A stretch of DNA of 64,000 nucleotides from Fundidesulfovibrio magnetotacticus (lineage in GTDB: Bacteria; Desulfobacterota; Desulfovibrionia; Desulfovibrionales; Desulfovibrionaceae), in NCBI RefSeq assembly GCF_013019105.1, contig NZ_BLTE01000013.1, positions 103,058-167,057 on the forward strand, written 5' to 3'. The notes beneath the pieces are model-generated. The model searched no databases. It had not been told where the DNA came from and was given only the letters and a program-made list of their open reading frames with translations. Of this stretch, positions 1-8,604 are shown one piece after another. Position numbers and translations under genes: made by a program. Numbering within the stretch: position 1 is the stretch's first letter; every line of letters begins with the position of its first letter.

Positions 1-46
1 GTGCGATGGGCCGTTCCCGCCCGCCCCCTGGGTATCGCGTTCAGCT

Positions 47-60
47 TGACGATATCGTCA
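47..60. promoter_or_regulatory. 14-bp perfect palindrome, candidate umuDC operator
   Basis: TGACGATATCGTCA is a perfect palindrome 21 bases before the umuD ATG. It overlaps a TTGACG element (46-51) that could serve as -35 with TAGACA (69-74) as -10. An operator at this place would suit an SOS-type repressor, but the site is not a textbook LexA box, so the identity of the regulator is inference. Confidence 0.4.
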
Positions 61-81
61 TCATTCGCTAGACATCGCGTC

Positions 82-504
82 ATGCCGCCATCGACGCTCG
101 CGCTTCCCCTCGTGCACGCTCCGGCCGGGTTTCCCTCTCCGGCCGAGGACTACATCGACCAGCGCCTGGACCTGGCCGAGCACCTCGTGCGCAATCCGCC
201 CTCCACCTATTTCCTGCGCGTGCAGGGCGATTCCATGCGCGGCGCGGGCATCCACTCGGGCGACCTCCTGGTGGTGGACCGCTCCGTGGAGCCCAGGCCG
301 GGCCACGTGGTGGTGGCCGCCGTGGACGGCGAGCTCACGGTGAAGCGCCTCAAACGCCTGGGCCGGGGGCTGGCGCTGGCCCCCGAGAACCCGGACTACC
401 CGCATGTTCCCCTGGACGGCGAGCGCGGCGTGGAAATCTGGGGCGTGGCCCTGCATGTCATCCATTCCTTGACTCCCGGAGGCTCCCGGTGGACCTCGCG
501 CTGA
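82..504 (+). CDS. umuD: UmuD-type S24 autoprotease subunit of DNA polymerase V
   Basis: This 140-residue protein is the regulatory partner of the translesion polymerase encoded next. In the family, RecA-stimulated self-cleavage at an Ala/Cys-Gly bond yields active UmuD'. The cleavage site (AGFPSPAED, Ala15-Gly16), the nucleophile serine in GDSM and the lysine in LTVKRL are all visible, so it should be cleavable. I chose ATG 82 because it gives the normal family length; a GTG at position 1 would add an unconserved extension. It overlaps the start of umuC, implying translational coupling. SOS induction is likely from the family. Confidence 0.93.
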   Translation: MPPSTLALPLVHAPAGFPSPAEDYIDQRLDLAEHLVRNPPSTYFLRVQGDSMRGAGIHSGDLLVVDRSVEPRPGHVVVAAVDGELTVKRLKRLGRGLALAPENPDYPHVPLDGERGVEIWGVALHVIHSLTPGGSRWTSR

Positions 505-1748
505 TGGACTGCAACAACTTCTACGCCTCCTGCGAGCGGGCCTTCGACCCCCGCCTGGCCGGTCGCCCCGTGGTGGTGCTCTCCAACAACGACGGCTGCG
601 TCATCGCCCGGTCGGCCGAGGCCAAGGCCCTGGGCGTGCCCATGGGCGCGCCCGAGTTCAAGTGCCGCGCGCTTTTCGCCCGCCACGGCGTGGCCGTGTT
701 CTCCTCCAACTACGCCCTCTACGGCGACATGTCCGCCCGGGTGATGGCCACGGCCGGGGCCATGGTCCCGCGCATGGAGGTCTATTCCATCGACGAGGCC
801 TTTCTGGAGTTCGCCGGTCTGGAGGGCGGCCCGGAGGCGGCCGCCCGGCGCGTGCGCGAGGCCGTGTTGCGGGCCACGGGCATCCCCGTGTCCCTGGGAA
901 TGGGGCCCACCAAGACCCTGGCCAAGGCCGCCAACAAGATGGCCAAGAAGGACCCCTCCCTGGGCGGCGTGCTCCTCCTGCCCCGGGGCCGCGCGCGCGA
1001 GGAGTTGCTGGCGCGCCTGGACGTGGAGGACGTGTGGGGCGTGGGGCCGCGCCGTGGCCGCTGGCTCAAGGCCCGGGGCGTGACCACGGCCCTGGATTTC
1101 ATGCGCCTGCCGCGCGAGCGCGTGCACAAGAAGATGACCGTCACCGGGCTGCACACCTGGCTCGAACTGCACGGCACGCCCTGCATCCCCCTGGAACTGG
1201 CCCCCCGGCCCAAGCAGTCCATCGTCTCCTCGCGCTCCTTCGGCCGCCCGGTGACCAGCATGGAGCACCTGCGCGAGGCCGTCTTCGCCTATGCCTCCCG
1301 CGCGGCCGAGAAGCTGCGCGCCCAGGGAGGCGTGGCCTCGGGGGTGCTCGTCTGGGTGCAGACCAACCGCTTCAAGGAGGGCGAGCCCCAGTACAGCGCG
1401 GCCCTGAGCCAGGCCCTGCACCCGGCCACGGCCCGGGCCGGGGTGATCGCCCAGGGCGGAGCGCGCCTGCTGGAGCGGCTCTACCGCCCGGGCTTCGCCT
1501 ACAAGAAGGCCGGGGTGATGCTCACGGGCATCGAACCCGAGGGGGCGGGACGCCTCTCGCTCCTGGACGCGCCCGATCCCGAGGCCGCCGCGCTGTCCCG
1601 GGTGGTGGACCGCGTGAACGCCAAATGGGGCCGCGACGCCCTCTTCCTGGGCGGCTGCGGCGTCCGGCGCGAGTGGCGCATGCGCCAGGGCATGCGCTCG
1701 CCGCGCTACACCACGGCCTGGTCCGAGCTGCCCGTGGCCAGGGCCTAG
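489..1748 (+). CDS. umuC: UmuC, Y-family DNA polymerase V catalytic subunit
   Basis: This 419-residue protein is an error-prone translesion polymerase acting with UmuD'. The Y-family palm shows catalytic Asp7 in [11 protein letters not shown] and the YSIDEAF motif (Asp102-Glu103). Thumb and little-finger regions follow, including [12 protein letters not shown] and the C-terminal DUF4113-like end. The GTG at 489 was chosen because it restores the residues before the first catalytic Asp and has GGAGG at 478-482; an ATG at 504 would cut them off. It overlaps umuD by 16 bases and forms an umuDC operon. Its length matches the family. Confidence 0.95.
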   Translation: MDLALMDCNNFYASCERAFDPRLAGRPVVVLSNNDGCVIARSAEAKALGVPMGAPEFKCRALFARHGVAVFSSNYALYGDMSARVMATAGAMVPRMEVYSIDEAFLEFAGLEGGPEAAARRVREAVLRATGIPVSLGMGPTKTLAKAANKMAKKDPSLGGVLLLPRGRAREELLARLDVEDVWGVGPRRGRWLKARGVTTALDFMRLPRERVHKKMTVTGLHTWLELHGTPCIPLELAPRPKQSIVSSRSFGRPVTSMEHLREAVFAYASRAAEKLRAQGGVASGVLVWVQTNRFKEGEPQYSAALSQALHPATARAGVIAQGGARLLERLYRPGFAYKKAGVMLTGIEPEGAGRLSLLDAPDPEAAALSRVVDRVNAKWGRDALFLGGCGVRREWRMRQGMRSPRYTTAWSELPVARA

Positions 1749-1848
1749 TGTCTGGCGAATCCCTGGCTGGCGAGCGCGGCGCACCATCCCGGACGTTCCC
1801 GCGCGCCGCCCCTTGACATGGATGCCCTGCCGGGCGTAGGTCGCTTCC

Positions 1849-1935
1849 ATGCACCGTTTCACGACCCTATGCGCCGCCACCTCCTGCGTCGTAGTACGTC
1901 AGGTTCTTTGCGCGTCCGCTCCCAGCGGGTTGTGA
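1849..1935 (+). CDS. ilvB leader peptide (28 aa, Val/Leu-rich)
   Basis: A 28-codon open frame sits between umuC and ilvB. It contains a VVVRQVL stretch at codons 14-20 and ends in Gly-Leu. E. coli ilvB is likewise preceded by a Val/Leu leader peptide (IvbL), so the parallel is strong. The last codons (GGGTTG, 1927-1932) are complementary to CAACCC at 1962-1967, which overlaps the 5' arm of the downstream terminator. Stalling at Val codons would free that antiterminator pairing, while complete translation would mask it. A TTGACA lies at 1813-1818; only a weak -10 (GTAGGT, 1836-1841) follows, which would put the transcript start almost on the ATG. Confidence 0.6.
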   Translation: MHRFTTLCAATSCVVVRQVLCASAPSGL

Positions 1936-1962
1936 TTCGTTTGCCGTAAGCCCCGAAGCATC

Positions 1963-2001
1963 AACCCCCGCAGGCGGACAGCCGGCGGGGGTTTTCCTTT
2001 T
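1963..2001 (+). terminator. Attenuator hairpin of ilvB leader
   Basis: AACCCCCGC (1963-1971) pairs perfectly with GCGGGGGTT (1985-1993), followed by a T-rich run to 2001. It lies 28 bases after the leader peptide stop and 47 bases before the ilvB ATG. It therefore cannot end ilvB and is placed to work as an attenuator. Confidence 0.75.
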
Positions 2002-2048
2002 CCAGGCCAAGCCTCCCGCCGCACCGCAGGCACAGCAGGGAGGCAGCC

Positions 2049-3782
2049 ATGCAGACCACAGGCGCTCGCTACATCGTCCAATTCCTGGAAAGCCGGGGCG
2101 TGAAAACCGTCGCGGGCATCCCCGGCGGATCCATCCTGCCGCTCTACGACGCCCTGGCCCAGCGCGGAACCATCCGCCACGTGCTGGCCCGCCACGAGCA
2201 AGGCGCGGCTTTCATGGCCCAGGGCATGGCCCGGCTCACGGGGCGTCCCGGCGTCTGCCTGGCCACGTCCGGGCCGGGAGCCACCAACCTGGTCACGGCC
2301 ATAGCCGACGCCAGGCGCGACGGCGTGCCCCTGGTGTGCATCACCGGCCAGGTGCCCCTGGCCCAGATCGGCACCGAAGCCTTTCAGGAGGTGGACATCG
2401 TGGCCGTGGCCGGTCCCCTGACCAAATACTCCCGCATGGTGCGCTCCGCGAGCGAGCTGCCCGAGGCACTGGAAGAGGCCTTCGAGGCCGCCGTGACCGG
2501 ACGCCCAGGCCCCGTGCTGCTGGACGTGCCCAAGGACGTGCAGACCGGGCGCTTCACGCCCCCGGCCCTCTCGCTGATTCCGGGGGAACCGCCGGCCAGG
2601 CCCGCGCCGTCGCGCTGGGACGTGTCGCGCGCGGCGGCCCTCGTCAACGCCGCACGCCGCCCGGTGCTCCTCCTGGGCGGGGGCGCATCGCGCGGGCGCG
2701 CCCCGGAGCTGGCGCGCCGCCTGGCCGAGAAAGCCGGGCTTCCCGTGACCATGACCCTCACCGGCCTGGGCGCGCTCCCCGACGCCCACCCCCTCTGCCT
2801 GGGCATGCACGGCATGCACGGCCACGCGCGCGCCAACCGCGCCCTGGACGCCTGCGACCTCCTCCTGGCCGTGGGCAGCCGCTTCGACGACCGGGCCACC
2901 GGCAGGCCCGAGACCTTCTGTCCCGGGGCGCGCATCGTCCATGTCAACGTGGATGCGGCGGAACTCGGCCGGATCAAGCGCGCCGAGGTGGCCGTGGAGT
3001 CCGACGCGGCGCACTTCCTGGAGGCCCTGCTGCCCCTGGTGGAGCGCCGCGCGCGGGGCGGCTGGCTGGCCGAGGTGGAGGGCCTGGACGACGCCCCGAT
3101 GCCCCGCCTCCCAGAGGCCCGGCGCGAAGAGGCGCGCCCGCCCCACGAGGCCAGGGAGCTGGTGGCGCGGGTGGCGGAGCGCCTGCGCGACGACGCCGTG
3201 GTGGTCACCGACGTGGGCCAGCACCAGATGGTGGTGGCCCAGGACTTTCCCTTCCGCAACCCCGGCCGGTTCCTGACCTCGGGCGGCCTCGGCGTGATGG
3301 GCTTCGGGCTCCCTGCGGCCATCGGGGCGGCCCTGGCCGAACCGGGCGCGCAGGTGGTCTGCTTCTCGGGCGACGGCAGCTTCAAGATGAACGTGCAGGA
3401 GCTGGCCACCCTGGCCGAGACCGGGGCCAACGTGAAGGTGGTGGTGCTGGACAACCGCAGCCTGGGCCTGGTCTCCCAGCAGCAGCGGCTGTTCTACGGC
3501 GGGCGTCGCACGGCCTCGCGCTTCGAGGGCGGCACGGACTTCGCGGCCCTGGCCAGGGCGTTCGGCATAGCGGGCGTTTCCCTGGAGGCGGAAGAGGACT
3601 GGAGCCGCGCCCTGGACGAGGCCCTGTCGCGGCCCGGGCCGGCCCTGGTGCACGCGCGCGTGGACGCCGAAGCCATGGTGTTTCCCATGGTGCCTCCCGG
3701 AGCCTCCAACCGCGAGATGCTCACGGAGCGCCCGGACCCGGCCGAAGGGGACGGACGCGTCGATCAGGCCGTCTCGGCCTGA
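2049..3782 (+). CDS. ilvB: Acetohydroxyacid synthase (acetolactate synthase) large subunit
   Basis: This 577-residue ThDP enzyme makes acetolactate or acetohydroxybutyrate, the first common step of branched-chain amino acid synthesis. Catalytic Glu50 lies in ARHEQGAAF, and the ThDP/Mg motif GDGS is near residue 441. TDVGQHQM and GLGVMGFGLPAAIGAAL are typical. In several stretches it resembles AHAS isozyme I (SGGLG, MVPPGA near the end). GGGAGG precedes the ATG. No ilvN regulatory subunit follows here, so the partner must be encoded elsewhere or be absent. The Val/Leu leader and attenuator upstream indicate control by amino-acid supply. Confidence 0.95.
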   Translation: MQTTGARYIVQFLESRGVKTVAGIPGGSILPLYDALAQRGTIRHVLARHEQGAAFMAQGMARLTGRPGVCLATSGPGATNLVTAIADARRDGVPLVCITGQVPLAQIGTEAFQEVDIVAVAGPLTKYSRMVRSASELPEALEEAFEAAVTGRPGPVLLDVPKDVQTGRFTPPALSLIPGEPPARPAPSRWDVSRAAALVNAARRPVLLLGGGASRGRAPELARRLAEKAGLPVTMTLTGLGALPDAHPLCLGMHGMHGHARANRALDACDLLLAVGSRFDDRATGRPETFCPGARIVHVNVDAAELGRIKRAEVAVESDAAHFLEALLPLVERRARGGWLAEVEGLDDAPMPRLPEARREEARPPHEARELVARVAERLRDDAVVVTDVGQHQMVVAQDFPFRNPGRFLTSGGLGVMGFGLPAAIGAALAEPGAQVVCFSGDGSFKMNVQELATLAETGANVKVVVLDNRSLGLVSQQQRLFYGGRRTASRFEGGTDFAALARAFGIAGVSLEAEEDWSRALDEALSRPGPALVHARVDAEAMVFPMVPPGASNREMLTERPDPAEGDGRVDQAVSA

Positions 3783-3965
3783 CGCCTGCCTGTTGGATGG
3801 CTGAGCCGGAAGCTCCTTTCCCCGGGAGCGGAGGCCGCGGCCCCGCAGGACGGATGTCGCGGGGCGAGGCGGGCGTGTCCAGGCGCGTCCGAGGGGACTC
3901 GGGGGCCGCAGGGGCCGCCCTGGCGCGGCTTGGCGAAAGGGGCCGGTGCGTGTAGTGAAGCGCCC

Positions 3966-4889
3966 ATGCATCGCCAAGCTTTCCTCGAACGCATGGAGGG
4001 CTACGGCCGGACGGACCTGGACGCCGTGGCGGGCCGCCTCCTGGAGCTGGCAGGCTGCCGCCCCGCCAAGGGGACGCGCGTGCTCGTGAAACCCAACCTG
4101 GTGGCCCCGGCCTACGCGGGGCTGGCCTGCACCGAGCCCGCCGTGGTGCGTGCCGTCTGCCGCTATCTGCTCGACCGCGGGGCGCGCGTCACCGTGGGCG
4201 ATTCCCCGGCCTTCGGCACCGCACGCATCGTTGCCAGGGCCTGCGGCCTGGACAAGGCGCTGCGGGGCCTGGGCGTGCCGGTGGTCAACTTCTCCCGTGC
4301 CCGGCCCGTGGCGCTCACTCTGGGCGGGCAGGTGATGGCCGCCTCCCAGGCCCTTGACGCGGAATTCATCGTCAACGTGCCGCGCTTCAAGGTGCACGAC
4401 CAGATGCTGCTCACCCTGGCGGTGAAGAACTTCTTCGGCGCGGTGACGGGGTTCCGCAAGTCCCTGGCGCACCAGGTGCACGGAGAAAAGGGCAACCGCT
4501 TCGAGAGCATGCTCCTGGACGTGTGCCTGGCCATGCCACCCTCGGTGAGCCTGGTGGACGGCGTGACGGCCATGCACGTGCGCGGCCCGGCCAAGGGCGA
4601 GCCCTTCCAGCTGGGCCTCCTGGGCGCGGCGGCCGACCCCGTGGCCCTGGACCAAACCCTCCACGCCGTGCTGGGGCTGCCCCCGGAGGCCACGCCCCTG
4701 GGGCGCGAGGCGGGCAGGCGCGGACTGCTGGGACCCGTGGAGACCCCGTTGCGCCAGCCCGGCGACTTCGACGCGCGCGGCTTCGTTCTCCCCGGGAAGC
4801 TGGCCCCCGTGGCCTTCGACGCGGGGCGCTTCGTGCGCGGCAGGCTCCGGAGCCTGTGGCTGCGCCTCACCTGCGGGAGGGCCTCGTGA
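3966..4889 (+). CDS. DUF362 domain protein
   Basis: This 307-residue protein belongs to the DUF362 family: LVKPNLV near residue 40, an NVPRFKVHDQMLLTLAVKNFFG core and LVDGVTAMHVRGP. The family is common in anaerobes, often near iron-sulfur or membrane proteins, but has no settled reaction. This copy has no ferredoxin-type Cys cluster. ATG 3966 was chosen because it opens the conserved region, though its ribosome site is poor. It overlaps hypF by four bases (GTGA), so the two are translationally coupled and a role linked to hydrogenase maturation is possible. That link is inference only. Confidence 0.8.
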   Translation: MHRQAFLERMEGYGRTDLDAVAGRLLELAGCRPAKGTRVLVKPNLVAPAYAGLACTEPAVVRAVCRYLLDRGARVTVGDSPAFGTARIVARACGLDKALRGLGVPVVNFSRARPVALTLGGQVMAASQALDAEFIVNVPRFKVHDQMLLTLAVKNFFGAVTGFRKSLAHQVHGEKGNRFESMLLDVCLAMPPSVSLVDGVTAMHVRGPAKGEPFQLGLLGAAADPVALDQTLHAVLGLPPEATPLGREAGRRGLLGPVETPLRQPGDFDARGFVLPGKLAPVAFDAGRFVRGRLRSLWLRLTCGRAS

Positions 4890-7231
4890 CGGGGCTTTCG
4901 CGTGAGCGTCACGTGGTGGCGGGTCGGGTTCAGGGCGTGGGGTTTCGTCCCTTCGTCTACCGGCTGGCCCTGGAATCCGGCGTGACGGGGTTCGTGCGCA
5001 ACGCCCCCGAGGGTGTGGTCATCGAGGTGCAGGGGCCGTCCGAGGCCCTCGAATCCTTCGCCAGGAGCTTCCGCGAGACCCTTCCGCCCCTGGCCCTGGT
5101 GGTGGAGCATTCCCGCGCAGGGGTCCCCGTCGTGGAGGCCGAGGAGGGCTTCGCCATCCTGAAGAGCGCGGCCGGGACCGGCCACCACGTGCTCGTGAGC
5201 CCGGACATCGCCACCTGCCCGGACTGCCTGGCCGACATGGCCGATCCGGCCGGACGCCGCCGCGACTATCCCTTCACCAACTGCACCAACTGCGGCCCGC
5301 GCTACACCATCACCAGGAGCCTCCCCTACGACCGCTCCGTGACCTCCATGGCCTGCTTTCCCCTCTGCGAGGCCTGCCGCGCCGAATACGAAGACCCCCT
5401 GGACCGGCGCTTCCACGCCCAGCCCAACGCCTGCCCGGCCTGCGGCCCGCGCCTCTGGCTGGCCGACCGCAAAGGGCGGGCCCTGGCCCGGAACGGCAAG
5501 GCCGTGGACAAGGCGGCGAAAGAGCTGGGCCGTGGGGCCATCCTGGCCCTCAAGGGCCTGGGAGGCTTCCATCTGGCGGCCGACGCCTTCAACCACGACG
5601 CCGTGGCCGCGCTGCGCCGCCGCAAACGCAGGCCGAGCAAACCCCTGGCCGTGATGGTGGCGGATTTGGCCGCCCTGCGCGCCCTAGCCGAGCCCTCTCC
5701 GGAGGAGGCCCGGATGCTCGAAGGGCGCGAGCGGCCCATCGTGCTGGTGCGCCTGCGGCCCGGCACGGGGCTCTCGCCGCTTGTCTCGCCCGACACCATG
5801 GAACTCGGCGTCATGCTGCCTTACACGCCCCTGCACCACGTGCTCCTGGCCCGCCTTGGGGAGTTGCGCGGCGCGCCAGCCGCCCTGGTGATGACCAGCG
5901 GCAACGCCAGCTCCGAACCCCTCTGCCTGGGCAACCGCGAGGCCCTGGCCCGCCTGGGCGGCATCGCCGACCGCTTCCTGCTGCACGATCGCGACATCCT
6001 CGTACGCACCGACGACTCCGTGGTCCGCTTCCTGAAACCCCAAGGCGGCGAGCCCAGGCTCCAGTTCCTGCGCCGCGCCAGGGGCTGGACGCCCAGTCCG
6101 GTCTTCCTGGCGTCCAAGGGGCCGAGCGTCCTGGGCGTGGGGCCGGAACTCAAGAACACCGTGTGCGTCACCAAGAACGATCAGGCCTTTCTGAGCCAGC
6201 ATGTGGGCGACATGGGCAACCTGGAGACGGCCCGGTTCCACAGGGAGGTCGTCGAGCACCTGTGCGGCATGCTCCAGGTGCGCCCCGAGCTGGCGGTGGC
6301 GGACAAACACCCGGACTACCTCTCCACGCGCTGGGCTCTAGAGGAAAGCGGGCTGCCCGTGGCGCGCCTGCAGCACCACTTCGCCCACGTCTTCGCGGCC
6401 ATGGCCTCCAACCGTCTGGACGAGCCCGTGCTGGGCCTTGCCCTGGACGGATCGGGCCTGGGCGACGACGGCACGATCTGGGGCGGGGAATTCCTCTACG
6501 TGGACCCGCGCGACCTGACCATGCGCCGCGCGGGGCACTTCGCGCCCATGCGCCTGCCAGGGGGCGAGGCGGCCATCCGCGAGCCGTGGCGCATGGCCGC
6601 GGCCTGCCTCAAGGCCGTAGGGCGCGACCCTCTCTCCCTGGGCCTGCCCTGGATCGAAGGGCGCGCCCAGGCCGCGTCGCTGGTCTGCTCCATGCTTGAA
6701 AAGGGGATCAACAGCCCCGTGACCACCAGCTGCGGCAGGCTCTTCGACGCCGTGAGCGCCCTGGCCGGGCTGTGCGATCGCGCGGAATACGAAGGTCAGG
6801 CCGCCATCCGCCTGGAGGCCGCCGCATCGGGGCTCCCGGAGGGAAGCGCCGAGGGCTACGATTGCCCCCTCCAGGAAGGGGACCCGGTCGTGCTGGACAC
6901 CCTGGCCCTGTTCGACCAGGCAGTGCGGGACATCCTGGCGGGCGCGGCGGCGCGGCAGGTCTCCCGGCGCTTCCATCACGGTTTGTGTACGGGATTGGCT
7001 GAATGCGCATGGAACCTGTGCAAAAAACTCGGAACGCGACGTATTGTCTTGAGCGGTGGCGTATTTCTCAATGGCTCTTTGTCCACACTGCTGCCGAAGT
7101 TGCTTGACGCCAGAGGTGCAATGATAGATATGCATTGGCAAGAGCCTCCCGGGGACGGATGCATATCCCTCGGCCAGGCGCTTTACGGCAAATGGGTTCT
7201 TGAAGGACGGGGAGAAGGCGTCTCCGGGTGA
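4886..7231 (+). CDS. hypF: HypF, carbamoyltransferase for NiFe-hydrogenase maturation
   Basis: This 781-residue protein turns carbamoyl phosphate into the thiocarbamate used by HypE to make the cyanide ligands of NiFe hydrogenase. Domains in order are an acylphosphatase domain (GRVQGVGFRPFVYRL), two zinc-finger motifs (CPDC, CTNCGPR; CEAC, CPACGP), a YrdC-like domain and a Kae1-like domain with HHFAHVFAAMA. GTG 4886 overlaps the preceding stop and has GGGAGG before it. Length fits the family. The last roughly 85 codons (from about 6976) are clearly more AT-rich than the rest of the gene, and that composition continues into the following intergenic region. Confidence 0.95.
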   Translation: MTGLSRERHVVAGRVQGVGFRPFVYRLALESGVTGFVRNAPEGVVIEVQGPSEALESFARSFRETLPPLALVVEHSRAGVPVVEAEEGFAILKSAAGTGHHVLVSPDIATCPDCLADMADPAGRRRDYPFTNCTNCGPRYTITRSLPYDRSVTSMACFPLCEACRAEYEDPLDRRFHAQPNACPACGPRLWLADRKGRALARNGKAVDKAAKELGRGAILALKGLGGFHLAADAFNHDAVAALRRRKRRPSKPLAVMVADLAALRALAEPSPEEARMLEGRERPIVLVRLRPGTGLSPLVSPDTMELGVMLPYTPLHHVLLARLGELRGAPAALVMTSGNASSEPLCLGNREALARLGGIADRFLLHDRDILVRTDDSVVRFLKPQGGEPRLQFLRRARGWTPSPVFLASKGPSVLGVGPELKNTVCVTKNDQAFLSQHVGDMGNLETARFHREVVEHLCGMLQVRPELAVADKHPDYLSTRWALEESGLPVARLQHHFAHVFAAMASNRLDEPVLGLALDGSGLGDDGTIWGGEFLYVDPRDLTMRRAGHFAPMRLPGGEAAIREPWRMAAACLKAVGRDPLSLGLPWIEGRAQAASLVCSMLEKGINSPVTTSCGRLFDAVSALAGLCDRAEYEGQAAIRLEAAASGLPEGSAEGYDCPLQEGDPVVLDTLALFDQAVRDILAGAAARQVSRRFHHGLCTGLAECAWNLCKKLGTRRIVLSGGVFLNGSLSTLLPKLLDARGAMIDMHWQEPPGDGCISLGQALYGKWVLEGRGEGVSG

Positions 7232-7671
7232 TGCCGCATCGGAATCGATTGTCCGTATTGTTTGACTCTTCGGAAGTGCGTTCGCTTGATGACAGTCGTG
7301 TGTCAAAAGGGGCTTGAGTGCACAGAAATGAAGGATTGTGTGGAAAGATGTCGGATGGTTGCGTGTTTTTCGCCAGAGACATGGAGGGAAACCCTACTTT
7401 TTTGCTTGCCTCTTGCTGTTTGTTATATATAGAAAAGAGTACGCCGTGTGGCGCGGGCTCAGGAGCCAGGCGGGATGTCCACCGCTTGTCCGGCGCTGAT
7501 CGGGAGTGAGCCCTGCCCGTGCGTGGGGCCTTCGGGGCCTCAGGCGGACAAAGTGTAAGTGAAGCAGTAAGAACCGCCTCGGTGATGGCCAGGTGGACGC
7601 ATTCAGCGGATAGAATCGATAGGATCAAAAACGGAGCGCGCCGGGAACCAGCCGGGCGCCACGAGGTAACC
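7232..7671. other. AT-richer intergenic region before the first repressor
   Basis: No convincing gene lies here. A 63-codon frame at 7318-7509 has no family resemblance or ribosome site. The stretch carries a good sigma70-type promoter (7402-7429), which would give a long leader of about 235 bases before the repressor ATG. I see no terminator for hypF. Confidence 0.6.
7402..7429 (+). promoter_or_regulatory. Candidate sigma70 promoter for CI-like repressor 1
   Basis: TTGCTT (7402-7407) and TATATA (7424-7429) are separated by 16 bases in an AT-rich stretch. This is the best promoter-like match upstream of the repressor at 7672. Confidence 0.5.
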
Positions 7672-8349
7672 ATGTACAACGCATTCGACGAGGCTTTGGA
7701 GCGCATCAAGCGTGCGACGGGCGCACGCACTCAGGTCGATCTGGCTGCTATTCTGGGCATCCGCCAGTCGAGCATTTCCGACGCGAAAAGGCGTCAGTCC
7801 ATTCCCGCGGACTGGCTGCTCAAGCTCTATCGCAGCCATGGCCTCAATCCCGACTGGGTTTCCAGCGGCGATCAGCCCCAGGTGCTGCGCGAGGGCATGG
7901 CCCTCCCCGTGGGCGTGATGGAGCCCGGGGCCGGCTACAACGCCGACAAGCCAAAATCGCGCACGGTGACCGTGAGCTCCATGACGGGCGTCATCGCCGA
8001 GGACGGCTCCTTCCAGGAGCGTCCGGTGGAGATGATCTCCATCCCCGAGCCTTTCGTCTGCCCCGGCCTCACGGTGCTCAAGATGGAGCACCAGAACATG
8101 GACCCCCTGCTGCGTCGCGGCGCCTACCTGGGTCTGGGCAAGGAGCAGCGCCAGCTGCGCTCCGGCGAGATATTCGCCGTGGCCGTGCCCAACGAGGGGC
8201 TTGTCATCCGCCGCCTCTTCAACGATTTCGAGAACAACAGGGTGATTCTTCGCAGCGAAAACCCTTCCTACAAGGAAGAATATATCTCGGCGACCGCCCT
8301 GGCCGGCAATATCGTGGGACGCGTCTGCTGGGTGCTCCAGGAGCTCTAG
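7672..8349 (+). CDS. CI-type transcriptional regulator with degenerate S24 domain
   Basis: This 225-residue protein has an N-terminal phage CI-type helix-turn-helix (residues about 5-55; QVDLAAILGIRQSSISDAK) and a C-terminal LexA/CI S24-like domain. Aligned by eye with UmuD in this window, the catalytic Ser of GDSM is Asn142 (HQNM) and the catalytic Lys is Arg180 (LVIRRL). Self-cleavage is therefore not expected, and the domain more likely dimerises or senses a ligand. ATG 7672 has GAGGT just upstream. A strong terminator (8406) follows. It is paralogous to the gene at 8605 (shared QSSISDA and IPxxWxLKLY). Target genes are unknown. Confidence 0.85.
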   Translation: MYNAFDEALERIKRATGARTQVDLAAILGIRQSSISDAKRRQSIPADWLLKLYRSHGLNPDWVSSGDQPQVLREGMALPVGVMEPGAGYNADKPKSRTVTVSSMTGVIAEDGSFQERPVEMISIPEPFVCPGLTVLKMEHQNMDPLLRRGAYLGLGKEQRQLRSGEIFAVAVPNEGLVIRRLFNDFENNRVILRSENPSYKEEYISATALAGNIVGRVCWVLQEL

Positions 8350-8405
8350 ACCCTTACGCCTGAGGCTGGTCTCCGGCTTCAGGGTGTGACCATTCGTACG
8401 GTTTG

Positions 8406-8450
8406 GCGAACAGACTGCCGGTGTACAACCGGCAGTCTGTTCGCATTTTT
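8406..8450 (+). terminator. Rho-independent terminator after repressor 1
   Basis: A perfect 16-bp stem (GCGAACAGACTGCCGG, 8406-8421, with its complement 8429-8444) has a 7-base loop and then ATTTTT. It is unusually long and perfect for a terminator, so an extra role as an operator cannot be excluded. Confidence 0.85.
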
Positions 8451-8529
8451 ACGTATAGGTTGGCGGTGAGGTTTTCGCTTGGCATTGAGGGTGTTCTGCA
8501 TCTTTTGCAGGACATTCGATGGCATGGGC

Positions 8530-8558
8530 TTGCTTTTCGGGCTAGCCGATGGTAATAT
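8530..8558 (+). promoter_or_regulatory. Sigma70 promoter for CI-like repressor 2
   Basis: TTGCTT (8530-8535), a 17-base spacer and TAATAT (8553-8558) give one of the best promoters in the window. Just downstream the string GGTAATA recurs (8551-8557 and 8566-8572), which could be part of an autoregulatory site. Confidence 0.65.
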
Positions 8559-8604
8559 TCTCCTTGGTAATAATCTGTATAGACAACGCCAAGGAGTTTG
8601 GTTG

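Noticed and set aside
1899..4664. 921-codon minus-strand frame across ilvB
   Set aside because: It is antisense to ilvB and the DUF362 gene, with His/Gly/Ala-rich low complexity.
7318..7509. 63-codon frame after hypF
   Set aside because: It has no ribosome site, no recognisable fold and lies across the promoter of the repressor gene.
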